DNA of 41,173 bases from Chitinibacter sp. GC72 (GTDB lineage: Bacteria > Pseudomonadota > Gammaproteobacteria > Burkholderiales > Chitinibacteraceae), in assembly GCF_009760905.1 (NCBI RefSeq), contig NZ_VIRW01000025.1, positions 1 through 41,173 on the forward strand, in the 5' to 3' direction. Shown in pieces: positions 1 through 8,976 of this stretch. The notes under the pieces were generated by a model. The model saw only the letters and a list, made by a program, of their open reading frames with translations, was not told the DNA's origin and ran no database searches. A program made the position numbers and the translations under genes. Every line of letters starts with the position of its first letter. Position 1 is the stretch's first letter.

Positions 1-1
1 T

Positions 2-241
2 AACGCGACAGTGCATCACCATTTTGATGAAGAGGTGGTCAATCGTTGGTTGGTGGATCATCGTTTTGTGGTGATGTACTTGCCAGCGTATAGCCCTGAG
101 CTCAATTTGATCGAGATCGTGTGGAAACACGCCAAGCATTTTTGGCGTAGCTTCAAGTCGTGGAGCAAGGATAAATTGGTCGAAGAAGTCCACACCCTTT
201 TATCCGGCTTCGGTTCGAAATTTAAAATTAGTTATGCGTGA
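2..241 (+). pseudogene. IS630-type transposase, C-terminal part (cut by window edge)
   Basis: The reading frame is open from the left edge of the window to a stop at 241 and gives about 79 residues. The phrase YSPELNLIEIVWKHAKHF matches the C-terminal part of IS630/Tc1-mariner-type DDE transposases, where the conserved SPxLNPIE-W stretch carries the last catalytic acidic residue (here the E of LNLIE). The N-terminal catalytic residues are outside the window, so it is not possible to say whether the gene is complete. The stop lies only 5 bp from the stop of the convergent small gene, and no terminal inverted repeat is evident after it. The element may therefore be truncated at this end. Family assignment is firm; intactness is unknown. 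Confidence 0.8.
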
Positions 242-245
242 TTAC

Positions 246-536
246 TTATTCGCTTGGGGCAGTGCCACGAGCTAGATAATTGATGCTGTAGTAATCGAAT
301 TGATATCCGTTAAACCGAGAATTAATTGGTTTGTCTGCGGCAATAATTACGCAGCGCATATTGGGAGTGAATTCGATGATGTCGCCATGGTCATCTGTAT
401 AGTAAGTGCCAGGGTCTTCTTCTATTAATAGAAACCCAAAGCCTGCTTCTCGAAATATTGCGCAGTCATCAATGTAATAGCCTTTTATTAGTTTTTCTGT
501 GCTTAGCTTGTCGAATATATTGGCTGTGTAATCCAT
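246..536 (-). CDS. small hypothetical protein, possible immunity protein
   Basis: A 96-residue acidic, aromatic-rich protein with no signal peptide or membrane segment. I do not recognise its family. It follows directly on the same strand a short open frame (539-802) whose end resembles the tail of a polymorphic toxin; the two are separated by 2 bp. A small acidic protein directly downstream of a toxin tail is the usual layout of an immunity gene in Rhs/CDI-type systems, which is the only functional hint. It has lower GC than the flanking mgtE and lies beside an IS fragment, so it is probably part of an acquired, decaying region. Function is not established. Confidence 0.55.
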   Translation of the reverse strand: MDYTANIFDKLSTEKLIKGYYIDDCAIFREAGFGFLLIEEDPGTYYTDDHGDIIEFTPNMRCVIIAADKPINSRFNGYQFDYYSINYLARGTAPSE

Positions 537-538
537 TT

Positions 539-802
539 CTACATTTCCGTATTCGGTGTTATTTCGGTGCCCTGGGGTAATTTAGGTCCGCCGTTTGATA
601 GCCCAGAATGGGGTGTGACTTTTACCTTATCAAGGCCGCCGCAGGCGGTGGGTATCCTTGTCATCTTCGCTCTGTTATCCCTTGCGGCACCAAATCCTTC
701 CCTATGATTGACTCGGGTGTCTGTCAGCTTGGGTACACGTGGGTATGCTGCTGACGCAGTAACTGGACGTTTTGGTATAGCTTCGCAGTAGGATGAATAC
801 CA
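539..802 (-). pseudogene. possible tail of a polymorphic toxin (Rhs/CDI-like), no start
   Basis: On the minus strand a frame is open from a TGA at 803-805 to a TAG at 539-541, without a convincing start codon or ribosome binding site. Its last 30 or so residues include GLSNGGPKLPQGTEITPNTE, which has the look of the extreme C-terminus of secreted polymorphic toxins. The stop is placed 2 bp before the start of the small downstream gene. The upstream half (about 640-800) reads differently, with many basic residues, and may be unrelated intergenic DNA that is open by chance. I interpret the unit as the left-over 3' end of a toxin gene whose body has been deleted. Confidence is limited because only the last few residues look protein-like. 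Confidence 0.35.
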
Positions 803-840
803 TCAAGATCCTGCTCTGGCGGTGAAAAGGGGCTTCTTGC

Positions 841-2277
841 TTACATCAAAAACACCGTGGCTAGCCCGAGGAAAATGAAGAATCCCAGGCTGTCGGTGAG
901 TGCGGTGATCATGACGGATGAGCCGTAGGCGGGGTCGCGGCCGAATTTTTGCATGGTGAGCGGAACAAACAGGCCAACGAGTGCGGCGACCATCATATTG
1001 AGCAGCATTGCGGCGGTCATCACCAGCCCCAGATCCCACTTGCCATACAGCGCCCACGCGATCAGGCCGAGTACGCCACCCCAGACTACGCCGTTAATCA
1101 GCGCGATGCCCAGCTCTTTGAGCAGCAGCATGCGCGTGTTTGACGTGGTGATTTGCCCCAGCGCCAGGCCGCGAATAATCAGCGTGGTTGTTTGCGTGCC
1201 GGTATTGCCGCCGATGCCCGAGACAATCGGCATCAGCGCGGCGAGCGCGACCAGATGGGCGATGGTGTCTTCAAACACGCCGATGACGCGGCTGGCGATA
1301 AAGGCCGTGCAGATATTGATCGCCAGCCACGGCCAGCGGTTTTTGACCGCCTTGCCGACGCTGGAAAACAGGTCTTCATCTTTCAAACCGGCCAGTGACA
1401 GGACTTCGGCTTCGGATTCCTCGCGGATGACGTCGACCATCTGATCGACCGTGATGCGGCCGATGACTTTGTGGTTGGAATCGACCACGGGTGCGGAAAC
1501 CAGATCGTAGCGCTCGAAGGCTTGCGCAGCTTCGCCTGCGTCGTCAAAGGGCTGGAAAATGACCACGTCGTCGGCCATTACATCCCCCACGTATTGCTCT
1601 GGATCGCTCACCAGTAGTTTATTCAGGGGTAATACCCCCTTGATAATTTCTTCGTCATCAACCACAAACAGCTTGTCGGTATGCGTCGGCAACTCATCAA
1701 AACGGCGCAAATAGCGCAAGACCACTTCGAGGCGCACATCGGCGCGGATGGTGACCATCTCGAAATCCATCAGCGCGCCGACCTGATCGTCGGTGTACGA
1801 CATCGCCGATTGCACCTCGGCGCGGTCTTCCGCGTCCAGCGTGCCGAGGACTTCGCTTTGCACCGCTTGTGGCAGATCGGGCACCAGATCGGCCAGCTCA
1901 TCGGTATCGAGCTGCCCGGCGGCGGCGACCATTTCATGCGGTGCCATATCGGCCAGCAGCGATTCACGCACGACGTCAGAGACTTCGAGCAGAATTTCGC
2001 CGTCGTCATCGGCGTCGACCAAGCCCCAGATCGTCAGGCGATCCGCTGGCGGGAGTGCTTCCAGAATGTGCGCGATGTCAGCCGGGTGCAGCGCGGCCAG
2101 TTTCATTTGCAATTCGGTCAGGTTTTGCCGGTGAACCAGCTGCTCGACCAGATCGTGTTTCGGGCCTTCCTGCTTGTGCACCATATTCTCGACCAGCTTG
2201 TGGCGCTCGAGCAGGCGGATGACTTGTTGCAAGCTCTCTTGCAGGCTTTCTTGCGGTTTGCGGCTAATCACGGTCAT
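841..2277 (-). CDS. mgtE: magnesium transporter MgtE
   Basis: A 478-residue inner-membrane Mg2+ channel/transporter of the MgtE family (usual length about 450-480). An MgtE N domain (about 35-160) is followed by two CBS domains (about 170-290), which in studied members form the cytosolic Mg2+ sensor that gates the channel. A membrane domain of about five helices (315-478) carries the signature GGNTGTQ at 356-362 and the acidic pore residue D462 in the last helix region. The start at 2277 gives a normal N-terminus. The gene stands alone, divergent from the choice-of-anchor-I gene, with about 230 bp between them. A second Mg2+ transporter (corA) lies 2 kb away. Confidence 0.95.
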   Translation of the reverse strand: MTVISRKPQESLQESLQQVIRLLERHKLVENMVHKQEGPKHDLVEQLVHRQNLTELQMKLAALHPADIAHILEALPPADRLTIWGLVDADDDGEILLEVSDVVRESLLADMAPHEMVAAAGQLDTDELADLVPDLPQAVQSEVLGTLDAEDRAEVQSAMSYTDDQVGALMDFEMVTIRADVRLEVVLRYLRRFDELPTHTDKLFVVDDEEIIKGVLPLNKLLVSDPEQYVGDVMADDVVIFQPFDDAGEAAQAFERYDLVSAPVVDSNHKVIGRITVDQMVDVIREESEAEVLSLAGLKDEDLFSSVGKAVKNRWPWLAINICTAFIASRVIGVFEDTIAHLVALAALMPIVSGIGGNTGTQTTTLIIRGLALGQITTSNTRMLLLKELGIALINGVVWGGVLGLIAWALYGKWDLGLVMTAAMLLNMMVAALVGLFVPLTMQKFGRDPAYGSSVMITALTDSLGFFIFLGLATVFLM

Positions 2278-2444
2278 GGGCGAAATCCGGCTGGCGACGC
2301 CATTTTGCGTGGGTGGCGTCGCAGGTCTATTGGTGCGCTGCAGTGTAGCATGGGGGCGTGAAAGCTTTGTGATTGAGGCTTGGGTAGTTTGCCATGTCGC
2401 GCTCAGGTGTGCTGACTGGTGGCTGGGTTGGACTTTGCCATTTT

Positions 2445-2468
2445 TCTGTCATATTCAGCGCCTATCAT
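2445..2468 (+). promoter_or_regulatory. possible Pho-box-like half site
   Basis: CTGTCATATT, about 40-60 bp upstream of the choice-of-anchor-I start, equals one perfect half (CTGTCAT) of the PhoB binding consensus. The second 7-bp half at the expected 11-bp spacing is poor. Proteins of the downstream family are sometimes linked to phosphate starvation, so the site is noted, but a single half-site can arise by chance. Confidence 0.2.
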
Positions 2469-2505
2469 CGTGGCTTTATTGAGTTTTACACACAGGAATT
2501 GCGCA

Positions 2506-4212
2506 ATGAAACGCTGGCTGGCACTAGGTAGCACCGCTTTGATCATGAATCCGCTGTTTGCGGCCGAGCCAGCACCGCTGGTGCTTAATCTGCTCGGGCG
2601 TTACAGCACCGGGGTGTATGAAAAAAGCGCAGCCGAGATTCCGGCATTTGATCCGGCGTCCAAGCGTGCTTTTGTGGTGAACGCACAAAAAGGCGTGGTT
2701 GATGTGCTGGATTTGCGCGACCCGAACCAGCCTGTTGCGCTGGGCGAATTGTCGGCTACGGCGGTCTTGCCGCAGGCGGTGGTCAATAGTGTGGCGGTGA
2801 AAAACGGCATCGTGGCGATTGCGATTGAAGCGCCGGTGAAAACCAATCCGGGCAAGGTGGCGTTTTTCCGCGCGACTGATTTAAGCCTGATCAGTCATGT
2901 GGGCGTTGGTGCGCAACCGGATATGCTGACCTTTACTCCGGATGGCAAAAGTGTCGTGGTGGCCAACGAAGGCGAGCCAAGTGCTGATTACCAGACCGAC
3001 CCCGAAGGCTCGGTGAGTATCATCCATATCCAGAATCTGAAAAAACCAGCGGTGCGCACGGCGGATTTCCGCGCTTTCAATGGCCGTGAAAAACAGCTGC
3101 GCAAGGCTGGTGTGCGCATTTATGGGCCCTATGCCAGCGCGGCGCAGGATCTGGAGCCGGAATACATCACCATTTCTGCGGACAGCACAACAGCGTGGGT
3201 GACGCTGCAGGAAAATAACGCCCTGGCCAAGGTTGATCTCAAGCAGGCCAAGGTGAGCGATGTGCTGCCTTTGGGCTTTAAAGATCATGGCGCACAAGGT
3301 AATGGGTTGGACGTGAGTGACAAGGACAAGAAGATTAATATCCGCACCTGGGTTGGTGTAAAAGGCATGTATCAGCCGGACAGCATTGCTAGTTATAGCG
3401 TTGCGGGCAATACCTACCTGGTGCTGGCCAATGAAGGCGATGCGCGTGCCTGGGGTGAAGACGATAAAGCCTACTGGGCGGGCGATGCCGCGAAAGGCTT
3501 TGTTGAAGAAATCCGCGTGAAGAATCTGCTGCACAAAGACGGTTTTGCCGGTCAGAAAGAGCTGCCGCCCCAATTGGCCAAGCTGGCCAAAGGGGCCGTA
3601 CTCAATCCGGCGGTCTTTGCTGACTGCGGCGCAGGCGCTTGCATTGACGATGAGCAGCTGGGTCGGCTGACCGTGAGCTGGACTCAGGGCTATCAGGTGG
3701 GTGACGATGGCTTGCCCAAGCTCAATGCCGATGGCAAGCTGGTGTACGATCAGCTCTTTGCCCAGGGCGGCCGTTCATTCTCCATCCGCGATGCCAACGG
3801 CAAGCTGGTGTGGGATTCGGGCGATCAGTTCGAGCAGCAGCTGGCCAAGATCGAGCCGAAGTTTTTCAATACCAATCACGGCAAAACCGCGTTTGATGAT
3901 CGCAGCGATAATAAAGGCCCCGAGCCGGAAGGCTTGGCGATTGGCCAGATTGGCGAGCGCACCTATGCCTTTATCGGTCTGGAGCGCATGAGCGGCATTA
4001 TGATGTACGACATCAGCAATCCTGCCGCGCCGACCTTTGCCGGCTACACCAGCACACGCAATTTTGAGGCCAAAGAGCTGGCCGCAGCGGGTGATCTGGG
4101 GCCGGAAGGGCTGGCCTTTGTCGCGGAAAAAGATTCACCGACCGGCGAGCCCTTGCTGATTGTCGGCAATGAAGTCAGCGGTACAACGGCGATTTTCTCC
4201 ATCATCCAGTAA
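2506..4212 (+). CDS. secreted choice-of-anchor-I domain protein
   Basis: A 568-residue exported protein. The ATG at 2506 is preceded by AGGA at proper spacing and gives a signal peptide (MKRWLALGSTALIMNPLFA, cleavage near AAEP). A longer frame upstream lacks this. The mature part is a beta-propeller-like repeat protein with phrases such as FTPDGKSVVVANEGEPS and NKGPEPEGLAIG, typical of the choice-of-anchor-I family, which is often annotated as alkaline-phosphatase-like or esterase-like. The GPEPEGL and GPEGLAF segments are the conserved core loops. No C-terminal anchor is visible, so it is probably periplasmic. Enzymatic activity is not proven for this family. It is monocistronic, followed by a hairpin at 4231-4256. 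Confidence 0.85.
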   Translation: MKRWLALGSTALIMNPLFAAEPAPLVLNLLGRYSTGVYEKSAAEIPAFDPASKRAFVVNAQKGVVDVLDLRDPNQPVALGELSATAVLPQAVVNSVAVKNGIVAIAIEAPVKTNPGKVAFFRATDLSLISHVGVGAQPDMLTFTPDGKSVVVANEGEPSADYQTDPEGSVSIIHIQNLKKPAVRTADFRAFNGREKQLRKAGVRIYGPYASAAQDLEPEYITISADSTTAWVTLQENNALAKVDLKQAKVSDVLPLGFKDHGAQGNGLDVSDKDKKINIRTWVGVKGMYQPDSIASYSVAGNTYLVLANEGDARAWGEDDKAYWAGDAAKGFVEEIRVKNLLHKDGFAGQKELPPQLAKLAKGAVLNPAVFADCGAGACIDDEQLGRLTVSWTQGYQVGDDGLPKLNADGKLVYDQLFAQGGRSFSIRDANGKLVWDSGDQFEQQLAKIEPKFFNTNHGKTAFDDRSDNKGPEPEGLAIGQIGERTYAFIGLERMSGIMMYDISNPAAPTFAGYTSTRNFEAKELAAAGDLGPEGLAFVAEKDSPTGEPLLIVGNEVSGTTAIFSIIQ

Positions 4213-4230
4213 TACCCCCTGTCATGATTC

Positions 4231-4256
4231 AGCCTGAGCCCTGTGAGGCTCGGGCT
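4231..4256 (+). terminator. hairpin after choice-of-anchor-I gene
   Basis: A 10-bp stem (AGCCTGAGCC / GGCTCGGGCT, one G-U pair) with a 6-nt loop, 18 bp after the stop. There is no clear T-run, so it is only a possible terminator or 3' stabilising hairpin. Confidence 0.4.
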
Positions 4257-4431
4257 GGGTCAATTCGATTACGGATATCTCCTGCCAGTTCAGGCTGTAC
4301 TGGCTGCGAAGCCCGCCCTGCAATCTACCAGCTTCACCTGTCTCTCCACCCCGTCTGCGCTTGAGCGCGCGCCTCACTTTATCTGCCGCCAGATCACACG
4401 CCGTGATCACCCCAGCCCGCCGTGGCTGCCG

Positions 4432-4437
4432 TATAAT
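4432..4437 (+). promoter_or_regulatory. -10-like TATAAT upstream of corA
   Basis: A perfect TATAAT lies 41 bp before the chosen corA start. No good -35 hexamer is seen at 16-18 bp. It is listed as a probable -10 element of the corA promoter. Confidence 0.4.
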
Positions 4438-4477
4438 CGCGCCCATTCGCATGATTTACCTGCAAGGCGCTTTTTCC

Positions 4478-5440
4478 ATGCTCAATGCCTTTGTCCTCTC
4501 CGCTGGCCGTTTGATTCAGGTTCCCGCCTTAGTGCCGGAAGACTTGTCGCGACCGGAAGTATTATGGGTGGATATGGTCGACCCGACCGATGATGAGCGC
4601 GAGCTGGTGCAGCGCGTGTTTCATCTGGAGTTGCCCGAAGACGAAGAGCTGAAAGATCTGGAAGAGTCGGCACGCTGCTATGTGGATGACAATGGCGTGC
4701 ACATCAGCTCGTTTTTTCTGACGCATACCGAAGATGAACACCAGAACGTCACGGTGTCGTTTTTGCTCAATGAAGGCCGCCTGTTAACGATCCGGCAGGA
4801 AGAGCTGGCCGTTTTCCGGCTGTTTCGCCTGCGCGCCCGTGTACAACCGGGTTTTGTCGGTAGCGCGCAGGAGATTTTGCTAGCGATTTACGACGCGGCG
4901 GTTGAATACGACGCCGATGTGTTGGAAGAAATCTACGCCAAGCTCGACGGCGTAAGCCGCCGTGTGCTCGACCATAGCGCCGAAATGACCGACGAGCTGA
5001 TGGGGCAGGCGCTGGCCGAGCTGGCGGGGCACGAAGACATTAACGGTAAAGTGCGGCTTGATCTGATGGATACGCGCCGCGCGCTGTCTTTCCTGCTGCG
5101 CTCGCGCCAACTCGCGCCAGCGCAGGAAAACGATCTGCGCGAAATTTTGCGCGATCTGGAGTCGCTGAATAATCACAGCGCGTTTTTGTTCGACAAGATC
5201 AACTTCTTGATGGACGCGGTGATGGGTTTGATTAATCTGGCGCAGAATAAAATCATCAAGATTTTCTCGATTGCCAGCGTAGTTTTCCTGCCGCCAACGC
5301 TGGTGGCGTCGATTTATGGCATGAATTTCGCGCACATGCCCGAGCTGCAATTTGCCTGGGCTTATCCGGTGGCGCTGGGTTTGATGGTGCTGTCGGGCAT
5401 TGCGCCTTATGTCTTTTTCAAACGCAAAGGCTGGCTGTAA
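4478..5440 (+). CDS. corA: CorA-family magnesium/cobalt transporter
   Basis: A 320-residue CorA-type divalent metal channel. The long acidic and helical cytosolic domain (1-255) is followed by two C-terminal membrane helices. The diagnostic YGMNF motif stands at the end of the first helix and forms the selectivity loop at the periplasmic mouth of the pentamer. The ATG at 4478 was chosen because family members begin MLNAFV-like. An upstream in-frame ATG at 4451 would add nine residues. The segment between the helices (AHMPEL) matches the short acidic loop of the family. It is monocistronic with its own TATAAT. It probably complements MgtE, the two responding differently to Mg2+ level. Confidence 0.93.
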   Translation: MLNAFVLSAGRLIQVPALVPEDLSRPEVLWVDMVDPTDDERELVQRVFHLELPEDEELKDLEESARCYVDDNGVHISSFFLTHTEDEHQNVTVSFLLNEGRLLTIRQEELAVFRLFRLRARVQPGFVGSAQEILLAIYDAAVEYDADVLEEIYAKLDGVSRRVLDHSAEMTDELMGQALAELAGHEDINGKVRLDLMDTRRALSFLLRSRQLAPAQENDLREILRDLESLNNHSAFLFDKINFLMDAVMGLINLAQNKIIKIFSIASVVFLPPTLVASIYGMNFAHMPELQFAWAYPVALGLMVLSGIAPYVFFKRKGWL

Positions 5441-5553
5441 GTTAGGGGCTTAACGCCATGATTTTGCTAGAGTTCTCCGGCGTGATCGGCTAGGCTAAGG
5501 TCTGTCGTGGGCGCCGTGTACTCCCACTCCGAAAACACCGCTAGGTAAGCACA

Positions 5554-6579
5554 ATGAGCGCCACCGTTCCCAACGCCGCTGAGCGAATTGCCGACATTGC
5601 CCGACGCATGTACCGTGCGCCTTCGGAAATCCTGCTGCAGGCCGAGGCTTTGCTGGCCGATAGCTACGCCTATCACGATTTGCACACCCAGGTGCATGCC
5701 TGCCTGTATCTATCGATTATCCGCAATCAGCTGGGCATGCGTTTTGACGACTGCACCTTGCTGCTGCAGGCGCTGGAGATCTGCGAGACCCATGATTACC
5801 GCCTGCTGTCGGCGCAAGTGCTTGAGCGGCTGGGGCGGGATCGCTATACCGGCGGGCTGTACGCCGAATCGCTGGCTTACTGGAAGCAGTGCATTGAGGT
5901 TTGCCGTGCGCTGCGCCACTGCGGGCATGCGCATGTGCAGGCGCTGATCGGTCTGGGCCACGTCTGCAGTGCGTATAACGAGCATCTGCAAGCCGTTGAA
6001 TTTCACCGTGCTGCGCTGCAGCTGCTCAAGCTGCATCCGGATCCGCTGATTCATGTGCGCGCCTTGCTCAGCCTCGGTTGGGATTTGTATAACGGCGGGC
6101 AAAGCGATGAAGCCGTGCAGATTCTGCACGAAACAATCGAGCTTAGCCGCCAGCACAATTTTGGCCATTATGTGTCCGAATCGCTGCTGCATCTGGGCAC
6201 CATCCATTTAAAAGCGCGCGATCTGGCGCAGGCCGAGCTGTACTTTGAAGAATGTCTGGAGTCGATGCAGGAAACACCGTCGCACTGGGCCGAATGCAAT
6301 CTGATGGGCATGCTGGCCGAAATCCGCTTTCTGCAAGGCTCGCCCGAAATGGCGCGCGATATTATCGAGCGCGGCATCCATCTGGCGCAGCAGGATGGCA
6401 TGCGGCATATCGAGGCCAAGCTTAATGCGCAGGCGGCGGGCTATTGCGCCGCGCTCAATGACAGCAGTGGCATCGAGTATTACGGCCGCCAGCTGGAGCA
6501 TTTGCACGAAGAGAACGATCAGTCCTGGCACATCCCGGCGATTGATCTGAGCAATATCCGTCAATACTTGCCAGGCTAG
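5554..6579 (+). CDS. TPR-repeat protein without output domain
   Basis: A 341-residue soluble protein built almost wholly of tetratricopeptide-type helical hairpins, with no signal peptide or membrane helix. Repeats are visible as ALIGLGHVCSAYNEHLQAV, LLSLGWDLYNGGQSDEAV and LLHLGTIHLKARDLAQAE. It resembles the TPR halves of the proteins at 12789, 14453 and 16410, especially in the Y/A-x-GxG spacing. It is thus one of four related TPR modules in this window, and this one has no enzymatic output. Its start is supported by an AGGTAAG sequence. The 49-bp repeat at 6582 begins two bases after its stop. A scaffold or partner-binding role is likely but unproven. Confidence 0.75.
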   Translation: MSATVPNAAERIADIARRMYRAPSEILLQAEALLADSYAYHDLHTQVHACLYLSIIRNQLGMRFDDCTLLLQALEICETHDYRLLSAQVLERLGRDRYTGGLYAESLAYWKQCIEVCRALRHCGHAHVQALIGLGHVCSAYNEHLQAVEFHRAALQLLKLHPDPLIHVRALLSLGWDLYNGGQSDEAVQILHETIELSRQHNFGHYVSESLLHLGTIHLKARDLAQAELYFEECLESMQETPSHWAECNLMGMLAEIRFLQGSPEMARDIIERGIHLAQQDGMRHIEAKLNAQAAGYCAALNDSSGIEYYGRQLEHLHEENDQSWHIPAIDLSNIRQYLPG

Positions 6580-6581
6580 TT

Positions 6582-6630
6582 GGGTATATTAATGTAGGCT
6601 TTATCTGAGTTGCTCTGTAGCGATATACCC
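6582..6630. repeat. 49-bp GGGTAT/ATACCC repeat, copy A
   Basis: Ends GGGTATAT and ATATACCC are inverted repeats with 33 bp between them. TGTAG is repeated in direct orientation at element positions 12-16 and 35-39. The element starts 2 bp after the TPR gene stop and lies 91 bp before gshA. Confidence 0.75.
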
Positions 6631-6721
6631 TTGGTTGCGGATTAAAGTCTTACGCTTGTCTTGAATTCATCCGGCTTGCCGCCATATCTATCTGAATAAT
6701 CAATTGACGCTGGAGCCGCCC

Positions 6722-8020
6722 ATGAGCGTGCCACACCTCACTACTGCATTAACCGGCCCCTTGCTGGAGCTGGAACGCAAAATCCTCGCCGCGCAACCGG
6801 AAATCGAACACTGGTTCCGCAATCAGTGGCAGGAACACACGCCGCCGTTTTATGGCTCGGTCGATTTGCGCAATGCAGCATACAAACTGGCGCCGGTCGA
6901 TATGAATTTGTTCCCGGGCGGATTTAATAATCTGAATCCGGATTTTCACCCGCTGGCGGTGCAGGCGGCGATGATGGCGCTTGAGGGCTACTGTCCGGAC
7001 GCGCGCCGCATTTTGCTGATTCCGGAAAACCACACCCGTAATCTGTTTTACCTGCAAAACGTCGCCGCGCTGGCCAAAATTCTGCGTCAGGCCGGGATGG
7101 TGGTGCGCATCGGCAGCATGAATCCCGAGATCACCGCGCCCACCGAGCTGGATTTGCCCGATGGCAGCAAAATGCTGCAAGAGCCGGTGGTTCGCGCTGG
7201 CAATCGCGTCGGCTTGGGTGCTGATCTGAGCGAGTTCGACCCTTGTGTTGTGCTGCTGAATAATGATCTGTCTGCGGGCATTCCCGACTTACTGAAAAAT
7301 ATCGAGCAAACCTTGTTGCCGCCGCTGCACGCGGGTTGGGCTGTGCGGCGTAAAACCGGGCATTTTGCCGCCTACGATAGAGTGGTCGCCGATTTTGCCA
7401 AGATTATTGATATTGACCCATGGCTAATCAATCCCTACTTCGAGCACGTCGACGGGCTGGATTTTCACGCGCGCGAAGGCGAAGAAAAGCTCGCGGCGAC
7501 GATTGACGCGATGATCAAGAAAATCGCCGTCAAATACGCCGAATATGGCATTAGCCAAACGCCATTTGTGATTGTCAAAGCCAATGCTGGCACCTACGGC
7601 ATGGGTATTATGAGCGTTAAATCGGGCGAAGAACTCATCGGCCTGAACCGCAAGCAGCGCAATAAAATGTCGGTCATCAAGGAAGGTGTGACAGTGCACG
7701 ATGTCATTGTGCAGGAAGGCGTACCGACGTTTGAAACCATCGACGACGGTGTGGCCGAGCCGGTGGTGTATATGCTCGATCGCTTTGTGATTGGCGGCTT
7801 TTACCGTGTGCACACCGACCGTGGCATTGACGAAAATCTGAACGCGCCGGGCATGCACTTCAAACCGCTGGCGTTTGCCACGCCGCTGTCTACGCCCGAT
7901 TGCGATGGCTCGCCCGACTGTGAAGCAAATCGTTTCTATGCATATGGCGTTGTGGCACGCTTGGCTTTATTGGCCGGCTCGCTGGAGCTGGAATCCGATC
8001 CATTTGAGGGCAGCCTGTAA
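6722..8020 (+). CDS. gshA: glutamate-cysteine ligase, proteobacterial GshA type
   Basis: A 432-residue enzyme catalysing ATP-dependent joining of glutamate and cysteine, the first step of glutathione synthesis. It belongs to the compact GshA family described from Acidithiobacillus and many Betaproteobacteria, unrelated in length to E. coli GshA (about 518 aa). Conserved family stretches include [30 protein letters not shown] and [19 protein letters not shown]. The ATG at 6722 is chosen for the GGAG seven bases upstream. A slightly longer TTG start exists but is not needed. The stop overlaps the gshB start by one base (TAATG), so the genes are translationally coupled in one operon with apbE. 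Confidence 0.95.
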   Translation: MSVPHLTTALTGPLLELERKILAAQPEIEHWFRNQWQEHTPPFYGSVDLRNAAYKLAPVDMNLFPGGFNNLNPDFHPLAVQAAMMALEGYCPDARRILLIPENHTRNLFYLQNVAALAKILRQAGMVVRIGSMNPEITAPTELDLPDGSKMLQEPVVRAGNRVGLGADLSEFDPCVVLLNNDLSAGIPDLLKNIEQTLLPPLHAGWAVRRKTGHFAAYDRVVADFAKIIDIDPWLINPYFEHVDGLDFHAREGEEKLAATIDAMIKKIAVKYAEYGISQTPFVIVKANAGTYGMGIMSVKSGEELIGLNRKQRNKMSVIKEGVTVHDVIVQEGVPTFETIDDGVAEPVVYMLDRFVIGGFYRVHTDRGIDENLNAPGMHFKPLAFATPLSTPDCDGSPDCEANRFYAYGVVARLALLAGSLELESDPFEGSL

Positions 8021-8976
8021 TGCCGACGATGACTATCCTGTTTGTGGCCGACCCACTGGCCGGATTCAAGATTTACAAAGATTCGACCTACGCCATGATG
8101 CGCGAGGCGGCGAGCCGGGGTCATCAGGTCTGGGCTTGTCTGGCCGATGATTTGCGGCTGAAAAACGGTATCGTTGAAGCGCGAGCGCAGTTGATCGGCT
8201 TTACCGAGCAGCAAAATGGTCACGACTGGTATCGCATCGACAGCGAAGAAGTCATCGCGCTGCGCGACTTGGGCGCGGTGGTGATGCGCAAAGATCCGCC
8301 GTTTGACCAGCAATATCTGTATGCGACGCAGCTTTTTAGCCTGGCCGAAGCGCAAGGCGCGAAAGTATTCAACCGTGGTCAGGCACTGCGGGATTTCAAT
8401 GAAAAGCTGGCGATTTTCCAGTTTTCACAATTTATTGCGCCGACCATGGTGAGCCAGAATATGGCCGATATTCGCGGCTTTGTGGCCGAGCACGGCGATG
8501 TGATCGTGAAGCCGCTCGATGGCATGGGTGGGGCGGGTATCTTCCGCATCACCAGCAACGACGCTAACTTGGGCAGCATACTGGAGATGTTGAGCCACAA
8601 TGGCGAACGTCTGGTGATGGCGCAAAAGTATCTGCCGGCCATCAAGGACGGCGATAAGCGCATTTTGCTGATCGACGGTGTTCCGGTTAATTGGTGTCTG
8701 GCGCGCATTCCTGCTGATGGTGAAACCCGCGGTAATCTGGCCGCTGGTGGCTCGGGTGTTGCGCGGCCTCTGACTGCGCGAGACAGGGAAATTGCCGAGG
8801 CGCTAGGCCCGCAACTGGCCACGCAAGGCTTGCTACTGGTGGGGCTGGACGTGATTGGCGACAATCTGACCGAGGTCAACGTGACCAGCCCGACGTGTTT
8901 TCAGGAAATTACCGCCCAATCTGGGATTAATGTGGCGGGGCTGTTCATCGACGCAATTGAAAGGAAAGTGGCTTGA
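8020..8976 (+). CDS. gshB: glutathione synthetase
   Basis: A 318-residue ATP-grasp ligase that adds glycine to gamma-glutamylcysteine; this is the usual size for GshB. The N-terminal prokaryotic glutathione synthetase domain ([20 protein letters not shown]) is followed by the ATP-grasp fold, with the glycine-rich ATP loop [15 protein letters not shown] and the Mg2+-binding C-terminal motif [10 protein letters not shown]. Translation may begin at 8020 or at the second ATG (8029). It overlaps gshA by one base and apbE by four bases, so the three genes form one transcription unit. Confidence 0.96.
   Translation: MPTMTILFVADPLAGFKIYKDSTYAMMREAASRGHQVWACLADDLRLKNGIVEARAQLIGFTEQQNGHDWYRIDSEEVIALRDLGAVVMRKDPPFDQQYLYATQLFSLAEAQGAKVFNRGQALRDFNEKLAIFQFSQFIAPTMVSQNMADIRGFVAEHGDVIVKPLDGMGGAGIFRITSNDANLGSILEMLSHNGERLVMAQKYLPAIKDGDKRILLIDGVPVNWCLARIPADGETRGNLAAGGSGVARPLTARDREIAEALGPQLATQGLLLVGLDVIGDNLTEVNVTSPTCFQEITAQSGINVAGLFIDAIERKVA

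Noticed and set aside
1681-2361. 226-codon plus-strand frame opposite mgtE
   Set aside because: Antisense shadow of a well-conserved gene; composition (Gln, His, Arg) is that of a reversed frame.
8535-8583. GGGTATCTT in gshB with a weak partner 49 bp later
   Set aside because: The right end reads GCATACTGG, not ATACCC; most of the match is lost and the protein sequence is conserved there.
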